From positions 310,001 through 374,000 of the forward strand of contig NZ_JACHCE010000001.1 in the NCBI RefSeq assembly GCF_014200605.1: a stretch of DNA of 64,000 bases, in the 5' to 3' direction. Source of the DNA: Pedobacter cryoconitis (GTDB lineage: Bacteria > Bacteroidota > Bacteroidia > Sphingobacteriales > Sphingobacteriaceae). Position numbers and translations under genes: made by a program. Positions within the stretch are counted from its first letter, which is position 1. The number at the start of each line of letters is the position of its first letter. This document shows, piece by piece, positions 36,654 to 46,481 of the stretch. The notes beneath the pieces were generated by a model that ran no database searches, was not told where the DNA came from, and saw nothing but the letters and a program-made list of their open reading frames with translations.

Positions 36654-39600
36654 ATGAAAAGAAACCCTTTACCGTATTTTGTATTTTTACTCGCACTGGT
36701 GTTCATTACCAGTTTTGCTCATGGCGCTGTCCATGAAAAAAACCTGTCCCGATTCAGCGCAGTTCTGTTCCAAACAGATACGATCCCTAAAGATTCTATA
36801 AAAAAAGATTCCATTAAAAAGGATTCAGTAAAAGCTATCTCAGACCCTGTTATTCCGGCAATTCAAGCTATACAGGATACTGCTGTTAAAAAAGTAGTCC
36901 AGGATACTGCCATTAAAAAAACAATGCAGGACACCGTAGGTGGAAAAACAGTCCGGGATTCTATTAGTGGTAAAGTTTCAGATGCAGGCGGACCATTGAT
37001 TGGGGTAGTTGTGACTGTCAAAGGTAGCAAAGATAAAACCCTGACCGATGCTAAAGGAAACTATAGGATTGCCGCATCGGCCGATGCCATTTTGTTATTT
37101 GCCTATATGGGTTATAAAACGAAACAAGAGCCTGTAAATAAGCGTACTACCGTAAGTGTAGTTATGCAGACAGAATCAAAAGCACTTTCTGAAGTGCAGG
37201 TTGTTGCTACCGGATACGGGACTGTGAACCGGGCTAAACTAACCAGTTCAGTTTCAAGTATCCAGGCCGATCAGCTTAAAAATGATGTGTTGCCTACTAT
37301 AACCCAGGCTATTCAGGGTAAGGCAGGAGGGGTACAGGTTACCCAGAAATCTGGTTCTCCGGGTGGTGGATTAAATATCCGTATCAGGGGTACAACTTCC
37401 ATTAATGCTGGTTCTGATCCTTTGTATGTTGTGGATGGTATCCCGGTAAACAGCACAACAAATTTTACAGGCGGGAGTGACTTTAACTTTGGTGGTGGTA
37501 CACAGGGAATCAATATCCTTGCTTCCATTAACCCCTCTGATGTACAGTCTGTTGAGATTCTGAAAGATGCAGCCTCTTCTTCGATTTATGGAGCAAGGGC
37601 CGCCAATGGTGTCGTATTGATTACGACCAAAAAAGGCCAGCCAGGTTTGAGTACTTTCAGCTTTAATGCTTATGAAGGATTCTCTCAGGTTCCAAATGAG
37701 AGAAAATATAAAATGATGAATACCACGGAATACCAGGATTACATGAAGGATTATTATAAATATCTTTTAGATGCCAATGGTAATCCAACACCTGTTCCGG
37801 CAGGAGTTCTGGCAAATCCAGGTACAAATACAGATTGGCAGGATCAGATTTTCAGAACTGCACCAACAAGAAATTATGAGTTGTCAGCACGCGGCGGATC
37901 AGAGAAAACACAATATTATACTTCCATAGGTTATATGCGTCAGGGGGGTGTGATTTTAAATTCTAATTTCAGCCGTTTAAGTGCAAGGCTGAATCTGGAT
38001 CATCAGCATAGCGATAAACTGAAATTCTCTACCCGTGTGAATTTAACAAGGGCACTGAATGACCGTATCCAGGAAGAGAACTCTAAAGAAGGGTCTACTA
38101 AAAACGGTATTTTTGCACCACCTAACCTTCCTGTTTACAATCCTGATGGAAGTTATGCTTATGATCAGGTCAATACCAATCGTGAAAATCCTGTAGCCAT
38201 GCTGTTGCTGCCGGTAAACAATTCAGAAACATTCAGGGTACTGGCCAGTGCTTCTGCGGAGTATAAATTTCTTCCTGAGCTGACTTTAAAAACTAGTTTT
38301 GGTGCAGATTTGAGTTTTATTGATGAAACTTTCTTTATGCCACCCAATGGTATCCGCTCATTTGCTGCGCAAGGTGGAATCGGGGCACAAAGAAATACAA
38401 GAGATCAGTTATGGGTCAATGAAACCACATTAAGCTATCAGAAATCTTTTGGAGAGCATCATATAGACGCACTTGCAGGTGCTTCAGTACAACAATCACG
38501 AATCCAGTTTGTGGATGCAAGACGTTCTAATTTCCCTTCTAATGATATTGAATATATTTCTGCCGGTGGTACAGTTACCGGTGCAAATGCTTTTCCTGAA
38601 GAATGGAGTATTGCTTCGGCATTTTCAAGAGTAAACTATGACTATAAAGGAAAATATCTTTTAACGGCAAATTTCAGAGTGGATGGCTCTTCACGTTTCG
38701 GTGTAAACAGTCGTTATGGTACTTTTCCTTCATTTGGAGCTGCATGGCGTGTATCTGATGAAGACTTTTTGAAGACTAATAAAGTCATCAGCAATCTGAA
38801 AATCAGAACCAGCTGGGGGATCACAGGAAATCAGAACATCCCTAATTATGCCAGTTACTCTTTATACAGCGGCAGTAACAATTATCTTGGAAACCCTGGT
38901 TATCTACCAAACGTACTGGGAGATAAAAACCTGAAATGGGAAACTACCCAGCAATTGAATTTCGGATTGGATCTTGGATTGCTGAATAACCGGATCTCCT
39001 TACTGGCCGATTATTATATTAAAAACACTTCTGATCTGCTTGTGGGTATTTCTATCCCATCGAGTTCAGGTTTTCAAACCCGTTTTACTAATGTAGGTAA
39101 GATTCAGAATAAAGGATTTGAATTTGAGCTGTCTACCCAGAATCTGGTAGGTGCATTGAAGTGGAATACCTCTTTTAACATGTCCTTTAACAGGAACAAA
39201 GTTGTATCCTTACCAGGTGGTGAACTTTATGGCGGTGCCGGAAGTCTGAATATTGCCAGAGAAGGTTTACCATTAGGTTCATTCTACGGATGGAAAATGG
39301 CTGGTGTAAATTCTCAGACCGGAATGATTGATTATTACAAACAGGATGGTACACTTGGTGCGCCAAACGATCCGAAAGACCGTGGGATCATTGGTAATCC
39401 AAACCCTGATTTTTATGGCGGTATTACGAATACTTTCCAGTATAAAAACTTTGACCTGAGTATTATGGGGCAGTTTTCTTATGGAAATGATATCTTCAAT
39501 TATAACCTGGCTTCCGGACTGGATGGAAGTAATAAAACAAGCAATGGTTTTGTGGACTGGAACAGACGCTGGAGAAATCCGGGGGATATTACTGATATAC

Positions 39601-39914
39601 CGCGTCCAACACCTGGAAACTTTGACAATACCGCAATCTCTGATCGTTTTGTAGAAGATGGTTCTTTCTTTAGATTGAGGAATATCACGTTTGGTTATAC
39701 CTTAAGTGATAAAGTAGCCGAAAAATTAAAGATCAAAAGCTTACGTGTTTATACCACAGTACAGAATGCTTTCGTATTTACAAAATACAAAGGATACGAT
39801 CCTGAAGTAAGTTCTAACCAGGGTGGTGCTAATCAGGGATTGATTTATGGCTACGACTATGGCAGTTACCCACAGCCAAGAATTATTACTGCAGGTATCA
39901 ATTTAACTTTCTAA
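36654..39914 (+). CDS. SusC/RagA TonB-linked transporter with extended low-complexity N-terminus
   Basis: 1086 residues from ATG 36654 (MKRNPLPYF); another ATG lies nine bases upstream. After the signal peptide an unusual stretch of repeated D-S/T-x-x-K-K units (DSIKKDSIKKDSVKAI, then QDTAVKKVVQDTAIKKTMQD) of about 60 residues precedes the regulatory-like domain (SISGKVSDAGGPLIGVVV). Then the plug (VDGIPVNSTTNF, EILKDAASSSIYGARAANGVVLITT) and barrel follow, ending INLTF. It pairs with the SusD lipoprotein downstream; the ligand is unknown as no catabolic enzyme is near. Confidence 0.95.
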   Translation: MKRNPLPYFVFLLALVFITSFAHGAVHEKNLSRFSAVLFQTDTIPKDSIKKDSIKKDSVKAISDPVIPAIQAIQDTAVKKVVQDTAIKKTMQDTVGGKTVRDSISGKVSDAGGPLIGVVVTVKGSKDKTLTDAKGNYRIAASADAILLFAYMGYKTKQEPVNKRTTVSVVMQTESKALSEVQVVATGYGTVNRAKLTSSVSSIQADQLKNDVLPTITQAIQGKAGGVQVTQKSGSPGGGLNIRIRGTTSINAGSDPLYVVDGIPVNSTTNFTGGSDFNFGGGTQGINILASINPSDVQSVEILKDAASSSIYGARAANGVVLITTKKGQPGLSTFSFNAYEGFSQVPNERKYKMMNTTEYQDYMKDYYKYLLDANGNPTPVPAGVLANPGTNTDWQDQIFRTAPTRNYELSARGGSEKTQYYTSIGYMRQGGVILNSNFSRLSARLNLDHQHSDKLKFSTRVNLTRALNDRIQEENSKEGSTKNGIFAPPNLPVYNPDGSYAYDQVNTNRENPVAMLLLPVNNSETFRVLASASAEYKFLPELTLKTSFGADLSFIDETFFMPPNGIRSFAAQGGIGAQRNTRDQLWVNETTLSYQKSFGEHHIDALAGASVQQSRIQFVDARRSNFPSNDIEYISAGGTVTGANAFPEEWSIASAFSRVNYDYKGKYLLTANFRVDGSSRFGVNSRYGTFPSFGAAWRVSDEDFLKTNKVISNLKIRTSWGITGNQNIPNYASYSLYSGSNNYLGNPGYLPNVLGDKNLKWETTQQLNFGLDLGLLNNRISLLADYYIKNTSDLLVGISIPSSSGFQTRFTNVGKIQNKGFEFELSTQNLVGALKWNTSFNMSFNRNKVVSLPGGELYGGAGSLNIAREGLPLGSFYGWKMAGVNSQTGMIDYYKQDGTLGAPNDPKDRGIIGNPNPDFYGGITNTFQYKNFDLSIMGQFSYGNDIFNYNLASGLDGSNKTSNGFVDWNRRWRNPGDITDIPRPTPGNFDNTAISDRFVEDGSFFRLRNITFGYTLSDKVAEKLKIKSLRVYTTVQNAFVFTKYKGYDPEVSSNQGGANQGLIYGYDYGSYPQPRIITAGINLTF

Positions 39915-39935
39915 GAACAAGACTATAAAAAGCAC

Positions 39936-41306
39936 ATGAAGACGATTTCAAAATATATTTTAACAGCAGCAGTTTTATTAAGCTTTTCATCCTGTAAGAA
40001 ATTTCTCGACAGAGAGCCGATTGCACAGATTACACCAGAGAATATTTTCACTTCAGAACAAGGGGCTCAATCTGCAGTAATGGGTGTATACAGAACGCAG
40101 CTGGGGGCTTTCTCCTACGGACAATCTTTAGTGATTGTTCCTGAATTCTCTGCAAGACAGGTAAATCATGTTTCCAGTTACCCTGAATATGTTGACTTTA
40201 AAACGAATACTGTACGTATTGACAATCCCTGGGTACAGAATATCTGGACAGCAGCTTATGCCGCAATCAATGCGGCAAACAATGTGGTAGTCAAAGTAGC
40301 CGCTATGCCAGATGGTGCGATTACTTCAGAGAAAAGACAGCAATTTGTCAGAGAGGGACGTTTTATCAGGGCTTTAAGCTATTTTAACCTGGTTAGGGCA
40401 TTTGGTGATGTCCCTTTAATTCTGACACCTACAGGTGAGAATGATAATCTTAAAGTGCCCCGTAATGCCGTAGCTGAAATTTATGCTCAAATTATTACAG
40501 ATCTTAAGGAAGCTGCTAATTTGCCAAATAGCTATGCTAATATTGCAGAAACTAAAGGCAGGGCAACCGGTAATGCAGCAAAAGCATTGCTGGCTAAAGT
40601 TTATCTGTATAACGGTAGTGTGACGAATAACTATACAGAGGCAGCAAGACTGGCGCAGGAAGTTATTTCTTCAGGCGGAACTTCTATGCCAGTTGATTTT
40701 GGATCTATTTGGACGACAAAAAATACCTCAGAGTCAATTTTTGAGCTTCAGTTTGATGCACAGGCAACAAATTCACTAGCCTCAGTAAGTAATCCAAATC
40801 CATCTGTCTTATTTTATGCAGAAGGAAAGTCCATTGCTGATTTATATGATGCAGCAGACAAAAGAGGAAAATTTACTGTTTATAAGAATACGCCGGAGGA
40901 TGCAAGATATTATATCGGTAAGTATAGAATATTTAGTCCGGCGCTTCAAAACTTCCCGGTTATCCGTTTAGCAGAAATCTATCTGATTCATGCAGAAGCT
41001 CAGGCACGTGTAGATGGTACTGTGAGTGCTGCAAGTTATGATTCTTATAAAAAGGTACGTGACAGAGCTGGTATTACGACTCCTGATATTTCCAGCTTCA
41101 CTTCGGTAGCCACGTTTGTTACTGCAATACAGAAAGAAAAACGACTGGAGATGATGTTCGAAGGAGAGGCCTGGTTTGACTATTGCAGAACCGGGCTCGC
41201 TTTGACAGATATGATGAGCAAAGCCGATGCGAATTACTTCTTCTATCCGATTCCGGATGCTGAACGCAGAAATAATCCTTCATTAACACAAAATAAGGGA
41301 TATTAA
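39936..41306 (+). CDS. SusD/RagB lipoprotein
   Basis: 456 residues. The lipoprotein signal is MKTISKYILTAAVLLSFSSCKKFLDREP with Cys20. N-terminal helices (TSEQGAQSAVMGVYRTQ) and the C-terminal EKRLEMMFEGEAWFDYCRTG and FFYPIPDAERRNNPSLTQN blocks are the standard SusD signatures. It covers the SusC pore encoded 21 bases upstream and binds the substrate on the cell surface. A large hairpin follows the gene. Confidence 0.95.
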   Translation: MKTISKYILTAAVLLSFSSCKKFLDREPIAQITPENIFTSEQGAQSAVMGVYRTQLGAFSYGQSLVIVPEFSARQVNHVSSYPEYVDFKTNTVRIDNPWVQNIWTAAYAAINAANNVVVKVAAMPDGAITSEKRQQFVREGRFIRALSYFNLVRAFGDVPLILTPTGENDNLKVPRNAVAEIYAQIITDLKEAANLPNSYANIAETKGRATGNAAKALLAKVYLYNGSVTNNYTEAARLAQEVISSGGTSMPVDFGSIWTTKNTSESIFELQFDAQATNSLASVSNPNPSVLFYAEGKSIADLYDAADKRGKFTVYKNTPEDARYYIGKYRIFSPALQNFPVIRLAEIYLIHAEAQARVDGTVSAASYDSYKKVRDRAGITTPDISSFTSVATFVTAIQKEKRLEMMFEGEAWFDYCRTGLALTDMMSKADANYFFYPIPDAERRNNPSLTQNKGY

Positions 41307-41319
41307 ACTGGTTGACAAT

Positions 41320-41368
41320 GTTATAAAATGAAGAATGAGGCCTAAAGCCTCTTTCTTCATTTTATAAC
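41320..41368. terminator. terminator after susD
   Basis: A 22-base stem with one mismatch (left arm begins GTTATAAAATGAAG) and a five-base loop, starting 13 bases after the stop codon; the right arm contains a T-rich stretch. Confidence 0.85.
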
Positions 41369-41520
41369 AAAAATACTATTGGGCTGAGAACTAGTGTCAT
41401 CTGATTTTCATGCAGCGTGACGAAACTCATAGAATTGTAACTCTTTTAAGACGCTATTGGTGTTTAAACAGATTAAATGCATATTTAAGAAAGAATTAGC
41501 CATTATTTAGCCATTATACT

Positions 41521-41787
41521 ATGTTAGGAGAATTAATCGAAAAGGAGTCAATCGACGTTAGTGAAATTATAGCCGCAGACCAAAACCATATTGAAGAATT
41601 AAAAGATAAGCTCAATGGTGCTCAGCGTTTAGGCAATGAATTTAAATCAAAAGCAGACATTACATTTAATACAAAATTTGGCCCAAAGACTGTGAATACG
41701 ACAGTATGGTCAGTTACAGAAAAATACATTCAGCTGAAGAACGGAATACATATTCCTTTGACAAGCCTGATTGATATAGATTTTTAA
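41521..41787 (+). CDS. small conserved-type protein of unknown function
   Basis: 88 residues, no signal peptide or membrane helix. The N-terminal half is helical and charged (IIAADQNHIEELKDKLNGAQR); the C-terminal half is beta-rich (VNTTVWSVTEKYIQLKNGIHIPLTSLIDIDF) and looks like a small SH3-like or PilZ-like barrel, which is only a guess. It is a lone gene between two hairpins. I do not recognise a family. Confidence 0.65.
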   Translation: MLGELIEKESIDVSEIIAADQNHIEELKDKLNGAQRLGNEFKSKADITFNTKFGPKTVNTTVWSVTEKYIQLKNGIHIPLTSLIDIDF

Positions 41788-41831
41788 ACTTTGATGAGCC
41801 TTGCCATTTTTCAGAATAAACAATTCGAAAA

Positions 41832-41874
41832 CGGATGCTGAAAATCCCAATATGATGATGGTTTTCAGCATCCG
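41832..41874. terminator. bidirectional terminator
   Basis: 13-bp stem CGGATGCTGAAAA / TTTTCAGCATCCG with a 17-base loop, between the converging small gene and an SDR gene. Confidence 0.75.
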
Positions 41875-41893
41875 CGTTAAATGAAATGATATA

Positions 41894-42676
41894 TTAAACT
41901 GTTGGTATAGTACCTCCATCAACAATATATTCTGTTCCGGATAAATAGTTCGCGCGCGGAGAAACAAGGAACCCTACAAACTCGGCAATTTCTTCCGGTC
42001 TGGCAGGTCTTCCCATCGGAATTCCTCCTAATGAATTCATGACCTTTTTTATAGTATTTTCTATACTGTCGCCAGAGTTCTCTGCAAGGCGTTCCATCAT
42101 TCTAGTTGCAGCATCAGTTTGTATCCAACCAGGTGATACAGTGAGTACACGCACACCTTTAGGAGAAATCTCTTTAGATAATCCTTTGCTGTAGTTTATT
42201 AAACCCGCTTTAGCTGCTGCATAAGGTAAAGTAGAATCATGCAGTGGGAGTCTGCCTTGTATCGAGGCGATATGAATAATGACTCCTGCTCCCTTTTTAA
42301 GCATAGGTGGGATTAAACCCCTGTCCAGCCTTACCGGGGCCATGAGATTAGTTTGAAGAGTTTGTAGCCAATCGTTGTCAGATAAGACTGAAAATCCACC
42401 GCCCGGTGTTTCAGAACCACCCAGGTTATTGATTAGAATATCTACACCATCAAAGTTGTCTAATATTTCTGTAATCACTTTCCCGGTCCCTTCAGGATGG
42501 GTTAAATCTGCAGAAATAAAATGAAAGTCAGGATTAGCATCCTTAGGTTTGCTTCTTGCGGCGATGATTACTTTTGCCCCGGCAATAGCCAGCCTTTCTG
42601 CGATTGCCTTTCCTGTTCCTTTAGTCCCACCTGTTACTAAAGCTATTTTACCTGATAATTCGTTGTCTATATTCAT
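41894..42676 (-). CDS. SDR-family oxidoreductase
   Basis: 260 residues, classical SDR with TGGTKGTGKAIA as cofactor loop, NNLGG instead of the usual NNAG, active-site Ser in HIASIQG and YAAAK. The C-terminal GRPARPEEIAEFVGFLVSPRANYLSGTEYIVDGG is standard for the FabG-like group. It is divergent from an HxlR-type regulator, which probably controls it; the shared 127-bp spacer has an inverted repeat. Confidence 0.93.
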   Translation of the reverse strand: MNIDNELSGKIALVTGGTKGTGKAIAERLAIAGAKVIIAARSKPKDANPDFHFISADLTHPEGTGKVITEILDNFDGVDILINNLGGSETPGGGFSVLSDNDWLQTLQTNLMAPVRLDRGLIPPMLKKGAGVIIHIASIQGRLPLHDSTLPYAAAKAGLINYSKGLSKEISPKGVRVLTVSPGWIQTDAATRMMERLAENSGDSIENTIKKVMNSLGGIPMGRPARPEEIAEFVGFLVSPRANYLSGTEYIVDGGTIPTV

Positions 42677-42730
42677 TTTTATCCTTATTTACAGATACAA
42701 AAATCAGGAGGATAATTAGAACATACAATC

Positions 42731-42767
42731 ACGGATAAACTATTCATATAGGGCTAAATTTATCCGT
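42731..42767. promoter_or_regulatory. inverted repeat between SDR and HxlR genes
   Basis: ACGGATAAA and TTTATCCGT, 19 bases apart, in the divergent promoter region. HxlR-type regulators bind such palindromic sites next to their own gene. Confidence 0.5.
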
Positions 42768-42803
42768 ATTGATAGATTTTATACAATACTTTATCTTTAT
42801 GGC

Positions 42804-43169
42804 ATGTATCATAAAAAGAGAGCACAGACTTATGATTGCGGACTTGATTTAGTTGGCGAGATTTTATATGGGAAATGGAAAATACGGTTGCTCTATTTTA
42901 TTAACGAAGGTCACATACGTCCTGGTCAGTTACAAAAGAAAATTCCTGAGGCAACACGCCGGGTTTTGAATGTCCAGTTAAATGAATTAGAAAATCACGA
43001 ACTGATCTTAAAGACCATTTTCCCTGTTCTTCCACCTAAAGTGGAATACAGGCTGACTGAACTTGGTCAGACATTAATCCCTCTGATCCTCTCCATAGGA
43101 CTCTGGGGCGATAAACATGAAGAGAGATTAAGGGAAATACTTAAAAAAACTAATGAACAGAGGCAGTAA
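42804..43169 (+). CDS. HxlR-family transcriptional regulator
   Basis: 121 residues, a single winged helix-turn-helix. The start CGLDLVGEILYGKWKIRLLYFI and the wing region PPKVEYRLTELGQTLIPLI are the hallmark of HxlR/MarR-like regulators, many of which sense reactive carbonyls or redox state through the N-terminal cysteine (Cys12 here). Divergent to an SDR gene, its likely target. The last 20 bases overlap the end of the convergent AraC gene. Confidence 0.92.
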   Translation: MYHKKRAQTYDCGLDLVGEILYGKWKIRLLYFINEGHIRPGQLQKKIPEATRRVLNVQLNELENHELILKTIFPVLPPKVEYRLTELGQTLIPLILSIGLWGDKHEERLREILKKTNEQRQ

Positions 43170-44001
43170 GACCTTTTTTAAAATCAGAAGGATTTACCCC
43201 TCTGTATTTCTTGAAAATCCGGCTTAGGTGACTTTTATCCGTAAAACCAAACTCATCAGCAATTTCACTAATCCTCTTGTTAGAATGTAACAAACGATTA
43301 TCAATTAACCCTAGTTTGTAATTGATAATATAATCCTGAATACCTTCATTGACATGTTTCTTAAAATAACGGCTCAGGTAAGTTTCTGAAATACCAAATT
43401 CTTTACTGATATGCCCGATTCTTAAATGATCAGGATTACAAATATTGGTTTGTATATATTGAAGGATACTGACTACCTTTTCATCACTATGCTGAACTAT
43501 TTTTTCTGGCATATACTGGCTGATATTTCTGGCAACAATAGTCAGCAGTGTGCGTATATAAGATGTGATTAACTCTTTATGGAAAAGATCATTTCCCTGA
43601 TGCTCTGTAATGACAGCCTCCATCATTGGCTTTAACACTATTTTATCAGATTGATTTTTGATAATACAGCCAGGATCATTAGCAGCATTTCTCAGGATCA
43701 TTTCTAGTTGCTGGACAAATTCATTCTGCTTGTTTTGAGATTGTATGTAGTTGTTATTGAAGCGAATAAAGAAAAATTGGGTAGGTTTGCTAATCTCAAA
43801 ATAATGAGAATCTCCCGGAGTAAGCAGGAATAAATGATTTGGTAGATAGTTAAATTTTATTTCATTAATCGACTGTTTGCCTGTACCTGAAACAATATAT
43901 ACCAGTTCAAAAAAGCTATGTACATGAGGTCCGCGCGGGCATTCATCCAAAATATCTTTTAAAACCAATTCAAAAGGCTCATATAAATTATCTCGTACCA
44001 T
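43150..44001 (-). CDS. AraC-family transcriptional regulator
   Basis: 283 residues: a cupin-type N-terminal half (PRGPHVHSFFELVYIVSGTGKQSI) and a C-terminal AraC DNA-binding domain (EFGISETYLSRYFKKHVNEG, then EFGFTDKSHLSRIFKKYRGVNPSDF). It is divergent to the MDR-family oxidoreductase at 44094, with about 90 bases between them, and so probably controls it. Confidence 0.92.
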   Translation of the reverse strand: MVRDNLYEPFELVLKDILDECPRGPHVHSFFELVYIVSGTGKQSINEIKFNYLPNHLFLLTPGDSHYFEISKPTQFFFIRFNNNYIQSQNKQNEFVQQLEMILRNAANDPGCIIKNQSDKIVLKPMMEAVITEHQGNDLFHKELITSYIRTLLTIVARNISQYMPEKIVQHSDEKVVSILQYIQTNICNPDHLRIGHISKEFGISETYLSRYFKKHVNEGIQDYIINYKLGLIDNRLLHSNKRISEIADEFGFTDKSHLSRIFKKYRGVNPSDFKKGLTASVH

Positions 44002-44059
44002 AACCTAAAGATACCATAAAAGGCTTTATTTATACAACTTATTGGTTGGTTTTGTTGTA

Positions 44060-44067
44060 TAAATTTG
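44060..44067 (+). promoter_or_regulatory. TAnnTTTG promoter element for the oxidoreductase gene
   Basis: TAAATTTG, a full match to the Bacteroidota -7 box, 26 bases before the ATG at 44094. TTGG repeats 14-18 bases upstream might serve as a -33 element, but the spacing is short. Confidence 0.45.
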
Positions 44068-44093
44068 CATTGTTAATTTTAAACAATTTAGAT

Positions 44094-45098
44094 ATGTCAA
44101 CTCTGAGCAGTCCAGTAATGAAAGCGCTGATCCTTGAAAATTATGGATCACCTTATATTTTAAAAGAAATTTCCCGCCCTGTTCCGGGAAAAGGTGAAGT
44201 TCTGGTACAAATTATAGCCAGCGGTGTGAATCCACTCGACCTGAAAATCAAATCGGGGCAGGCCGCACATGCGCAAACTAGACTTCCTGCAATATTAGGA
44301 GTAGATATGGCCGGAATAATTGTAGAAACGGGTAAAGAAGTAACTGATTTCAAAATTGGTGATGAAGTCTATGGCCTGACTGGCGGTGTAGCTGGTATTC
44401 AAGGCTCCCTGGCTCAATATACAGCTGTAGATTCACGTTTGATTGCTATAAAACCTGCTAATTTATCTATGAGAGAAGCCGCTGCAATTCCCTTATCATT
44501 TATTACTGCCTGGGAAGGGTTAATGGATCGTGCCCGGGTGAAAAAGGATAAAACTGTATTGATACAGGGCGGTACAGGAGGTGTTGGTCATATGGCAATA
44601 CAACTGGCAATGGCAAAGGGGGCAACTGTGTTTGCAACAGGGAGTGCGGGTAAAAAATCAATTATTGAAGCTTATGGGGCTATAGCTATTGATTTTAACA
44701 GGATGTCTGTAGCAGAATATGTGAAAGAGTATACTAGTGAGGAGGGGTTTGATGTGATATTTGATACCATTGGAGGGGATACGCTTGACGCCTCTTTCAA
44801 GGCGCTGAAAATATATGAAGGACACCTGGTCAGCATATTAGGCTGGGGAACACATAGTCTTGCACCTTTATCATTTCGTGGGGCAACTTATTCTGGAGTA
44901 TTTACACTCCTGCCTTTAATAACTGGTAAAAACAGATCACATCATGGTGAAATTTTAAAAGAAGCAGCAAGACTGGCAGAAGCAGGGAAACTGAAACCTT
45001 TACTGGATACCATTTCTTATAACATGGAAACTATTACAGATGCTTACCACGCTATGGAACAAAAAACTAACCAGGGTAAGGTGGTGATCTCCATTTAG
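44094..45098 (+). CDS. zinc-independent MDR-family NAD(P)H:quinone oxidoreductase
   Basis: 334 residues from ATG 44094 (MSTLSSPVMKALIL); the frame stays open 48 bases further up, but the -7 box lies there. The GroES-like half (SGVNPLDLKIKSG, LGVDMAGIIVETG) is followed by the Rossmann half with the NADPH loop QGGTGGVGHMAIQLA. Zinc ligands of alcohol dehydrogenases are absent, as in quinone oxidoreductases. Divergent AraC gene upstream is the likely regulator. Confidence 0.92.
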   Translation: MSTLSSPVMKALILENYGSPYILKEISRPVPGKGEVLVQIIASGVNPLDLKIKSGQAAHAQTRLPAILGVDMAGIIVETGKEVTDFKIGDEVYGLTGGVAGIQGSLAQYTAVDSRLIAIKPANLSMREAAAIPLSFITAWEGLMDRARVKKDKTVLIQGGTGGVGHMAIQLAMAKGATVFATGSAGKKSIIEAYGAIAIDFNRMSVAEYVKEYTSEEGFDVIFDTIGGDTLDASFKALKIYEGHLVSILGWGTHSLAPLSFRGATYSGVFTLLPLITGKNRSHHGEILKEAARLAEAGKLKPLLDTISYNMETITDAYHAMEQKTNQGKVVISI

Positions 45099-45136
45099 AA
45101 ATAGTTGTAATATAGTTTCCGGAATTTAATCACGTA

Positions 45137-46363
45137 TTAATTTTTCGCATTCTTTTCTGCAATCCACAAGGACATATATTTGGTGCTATTTGTAGTATGG
45201 TGCATTAAGATCTGTCCGAAGAAATTATGCTGACGGTGTGCCGATAAATTCAAAGTACTGATTGTTGTGATCAATGCCTTTGTGAACTGTATTTTTCCAT
45301 AGCGCTCATTAATGATACGTACTCCATTTTTCTGTGCAGCCAGCCACAAGGTTTTATCCTGATAAAGCCTTACTGCCTGGTCAATGAAAAGTTCAGCGTC
45401 ATCTTCGATGATTCCGTTCCAGTCCAGTTCACCTTTCATTGCTTCTGCACCTATTGATGTGGTGACAGATGGGGTACCAACAATCATCGCATCAATAAAT
45501 TTTCCTTTCATACCTGCGCCAAACTGAATAGGAGCAAGTAATATTCTGTTATTTGCGATGACTTCGAGCGCACTATCTGCACGTCCATGAACATAGAATT
45601 TCTCTTTTTCATTGTGCAGCTGCATTACTTTTTGTGATGAATAAGCACCATAGATATTTATTTTTGCTGTGGGAATTTTCTTTCTTAACACAGGCCATAT
45701 TTTTGTTTTTAATATTTGCAGCGTGTTCCAGTTAGGTTCATGCAGATAATTGCCAATGAATACAAATCCTTCGCGTTCTTCAAATGTCTTCCACTTTTGA
45801 ATATCTTTATCTGTAAGTTCTTCTTCTAAAAATGGTAAATAATAAATCAGAGATGGATCTAGATGAAATTGTTCCTGTAAAATATTCATTTCTACTTCAG
45901 AAATGAGCAATGAGATATCACATCTTAAAATGGAAGCAATCTCGCGTTTGGCGGTATCAGTAAACAGATCAATTGGATGACCGGTTTTAATGGATTGCTG
46001 ACGTGCTAAACGTAAACAATGGAGATCTACCGTATCTAATAGTCTGAGCGCGTCCGGACATTCCTGCTGTACTCTCCATCCGTATTGTTCTTCCATCATA
46101 AAACGATCGAATAATACAATATCTGGATTTACCTCATTCAAAAAAAGATTAAAACTGTTATCATTTAGTTTGATTTCATATTCCTTTACACCTAAGCCTG
46201 TCAGCTCAAAACTGAAATCACTTTTCGCAGCTGCCGAGGCAAAGAGTACTTCGTATCCTTCAGAAATAAAAAAATTGATTAACTGAATCATTCTTGTCCC
46301 AGCTGCCGATGAAGTAGGTTCTGGCCATACTGGTCCAATAATCAGGATTCTATTTTTACTCAT
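45137..46363 (-). CDS. glycosyltransferase, GT4-like
   Basis: 408 residues. The N-terminal lobe starts with ILIIGPVWPEPTSSAAGTRM, a glycine-rich donor/acceptor loop, and the C-terminal lobe has GNYLHEPNWNTLQILKTKIWP and the E/G-rich APIQFGAGMKGKFIDAMIVGTPSVTT block, the family's nucleotide-sugar site. GT-B fold is expected. It stands alone, not in a polysaccharide cluster, and its acceptor is unknown. Confidence 0.88.
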   Translation of the reverse strand: MSKNRILIIGPVWPEPTSSAAGTRMIQLINFFISEGYEVLFASAAAKSDFSFELTGLGVKEYEIKLNDNSFNLFLNEVNPDIVLFDRFMMEEQYGWRVQQECPDALRLLDTVDLHCLRLARQQSIKTGHPIDLFTDTAKREIASILRCDISLLISEVEMNILQEQFHLDPSLIYYLPFLEEELTDKDIQKWKTFEEREGFVFIGNYLHEPNWNTLQILKTKIWPVLRKKIPTAKINIYGAYSSQKVMQLHNEKEKFYVHGRADSALEVIANNRILLAPIQFGAGMKGKFIDAMIVGTPSVTTSIGAEAMKGELDWNGIIEDDAELFIDQAVRLYQDKTLWLAAQKNGVRIINERYGKIQFTKALITTISTLNLSAHRQHNFFGQILMHHTTNSTKYMSLWIAEKNAKN

Positions 46364-46481
46364 TTCTTTATCAATCTTATTATTGCCACAAAAATAGGGG
46401 TTTTTAATGCAGTATCATTAAACAGGATCTTAAACAAATTCTTATTCGTAATTTTGTCCGGAAGAATTTACTAATAAACTC

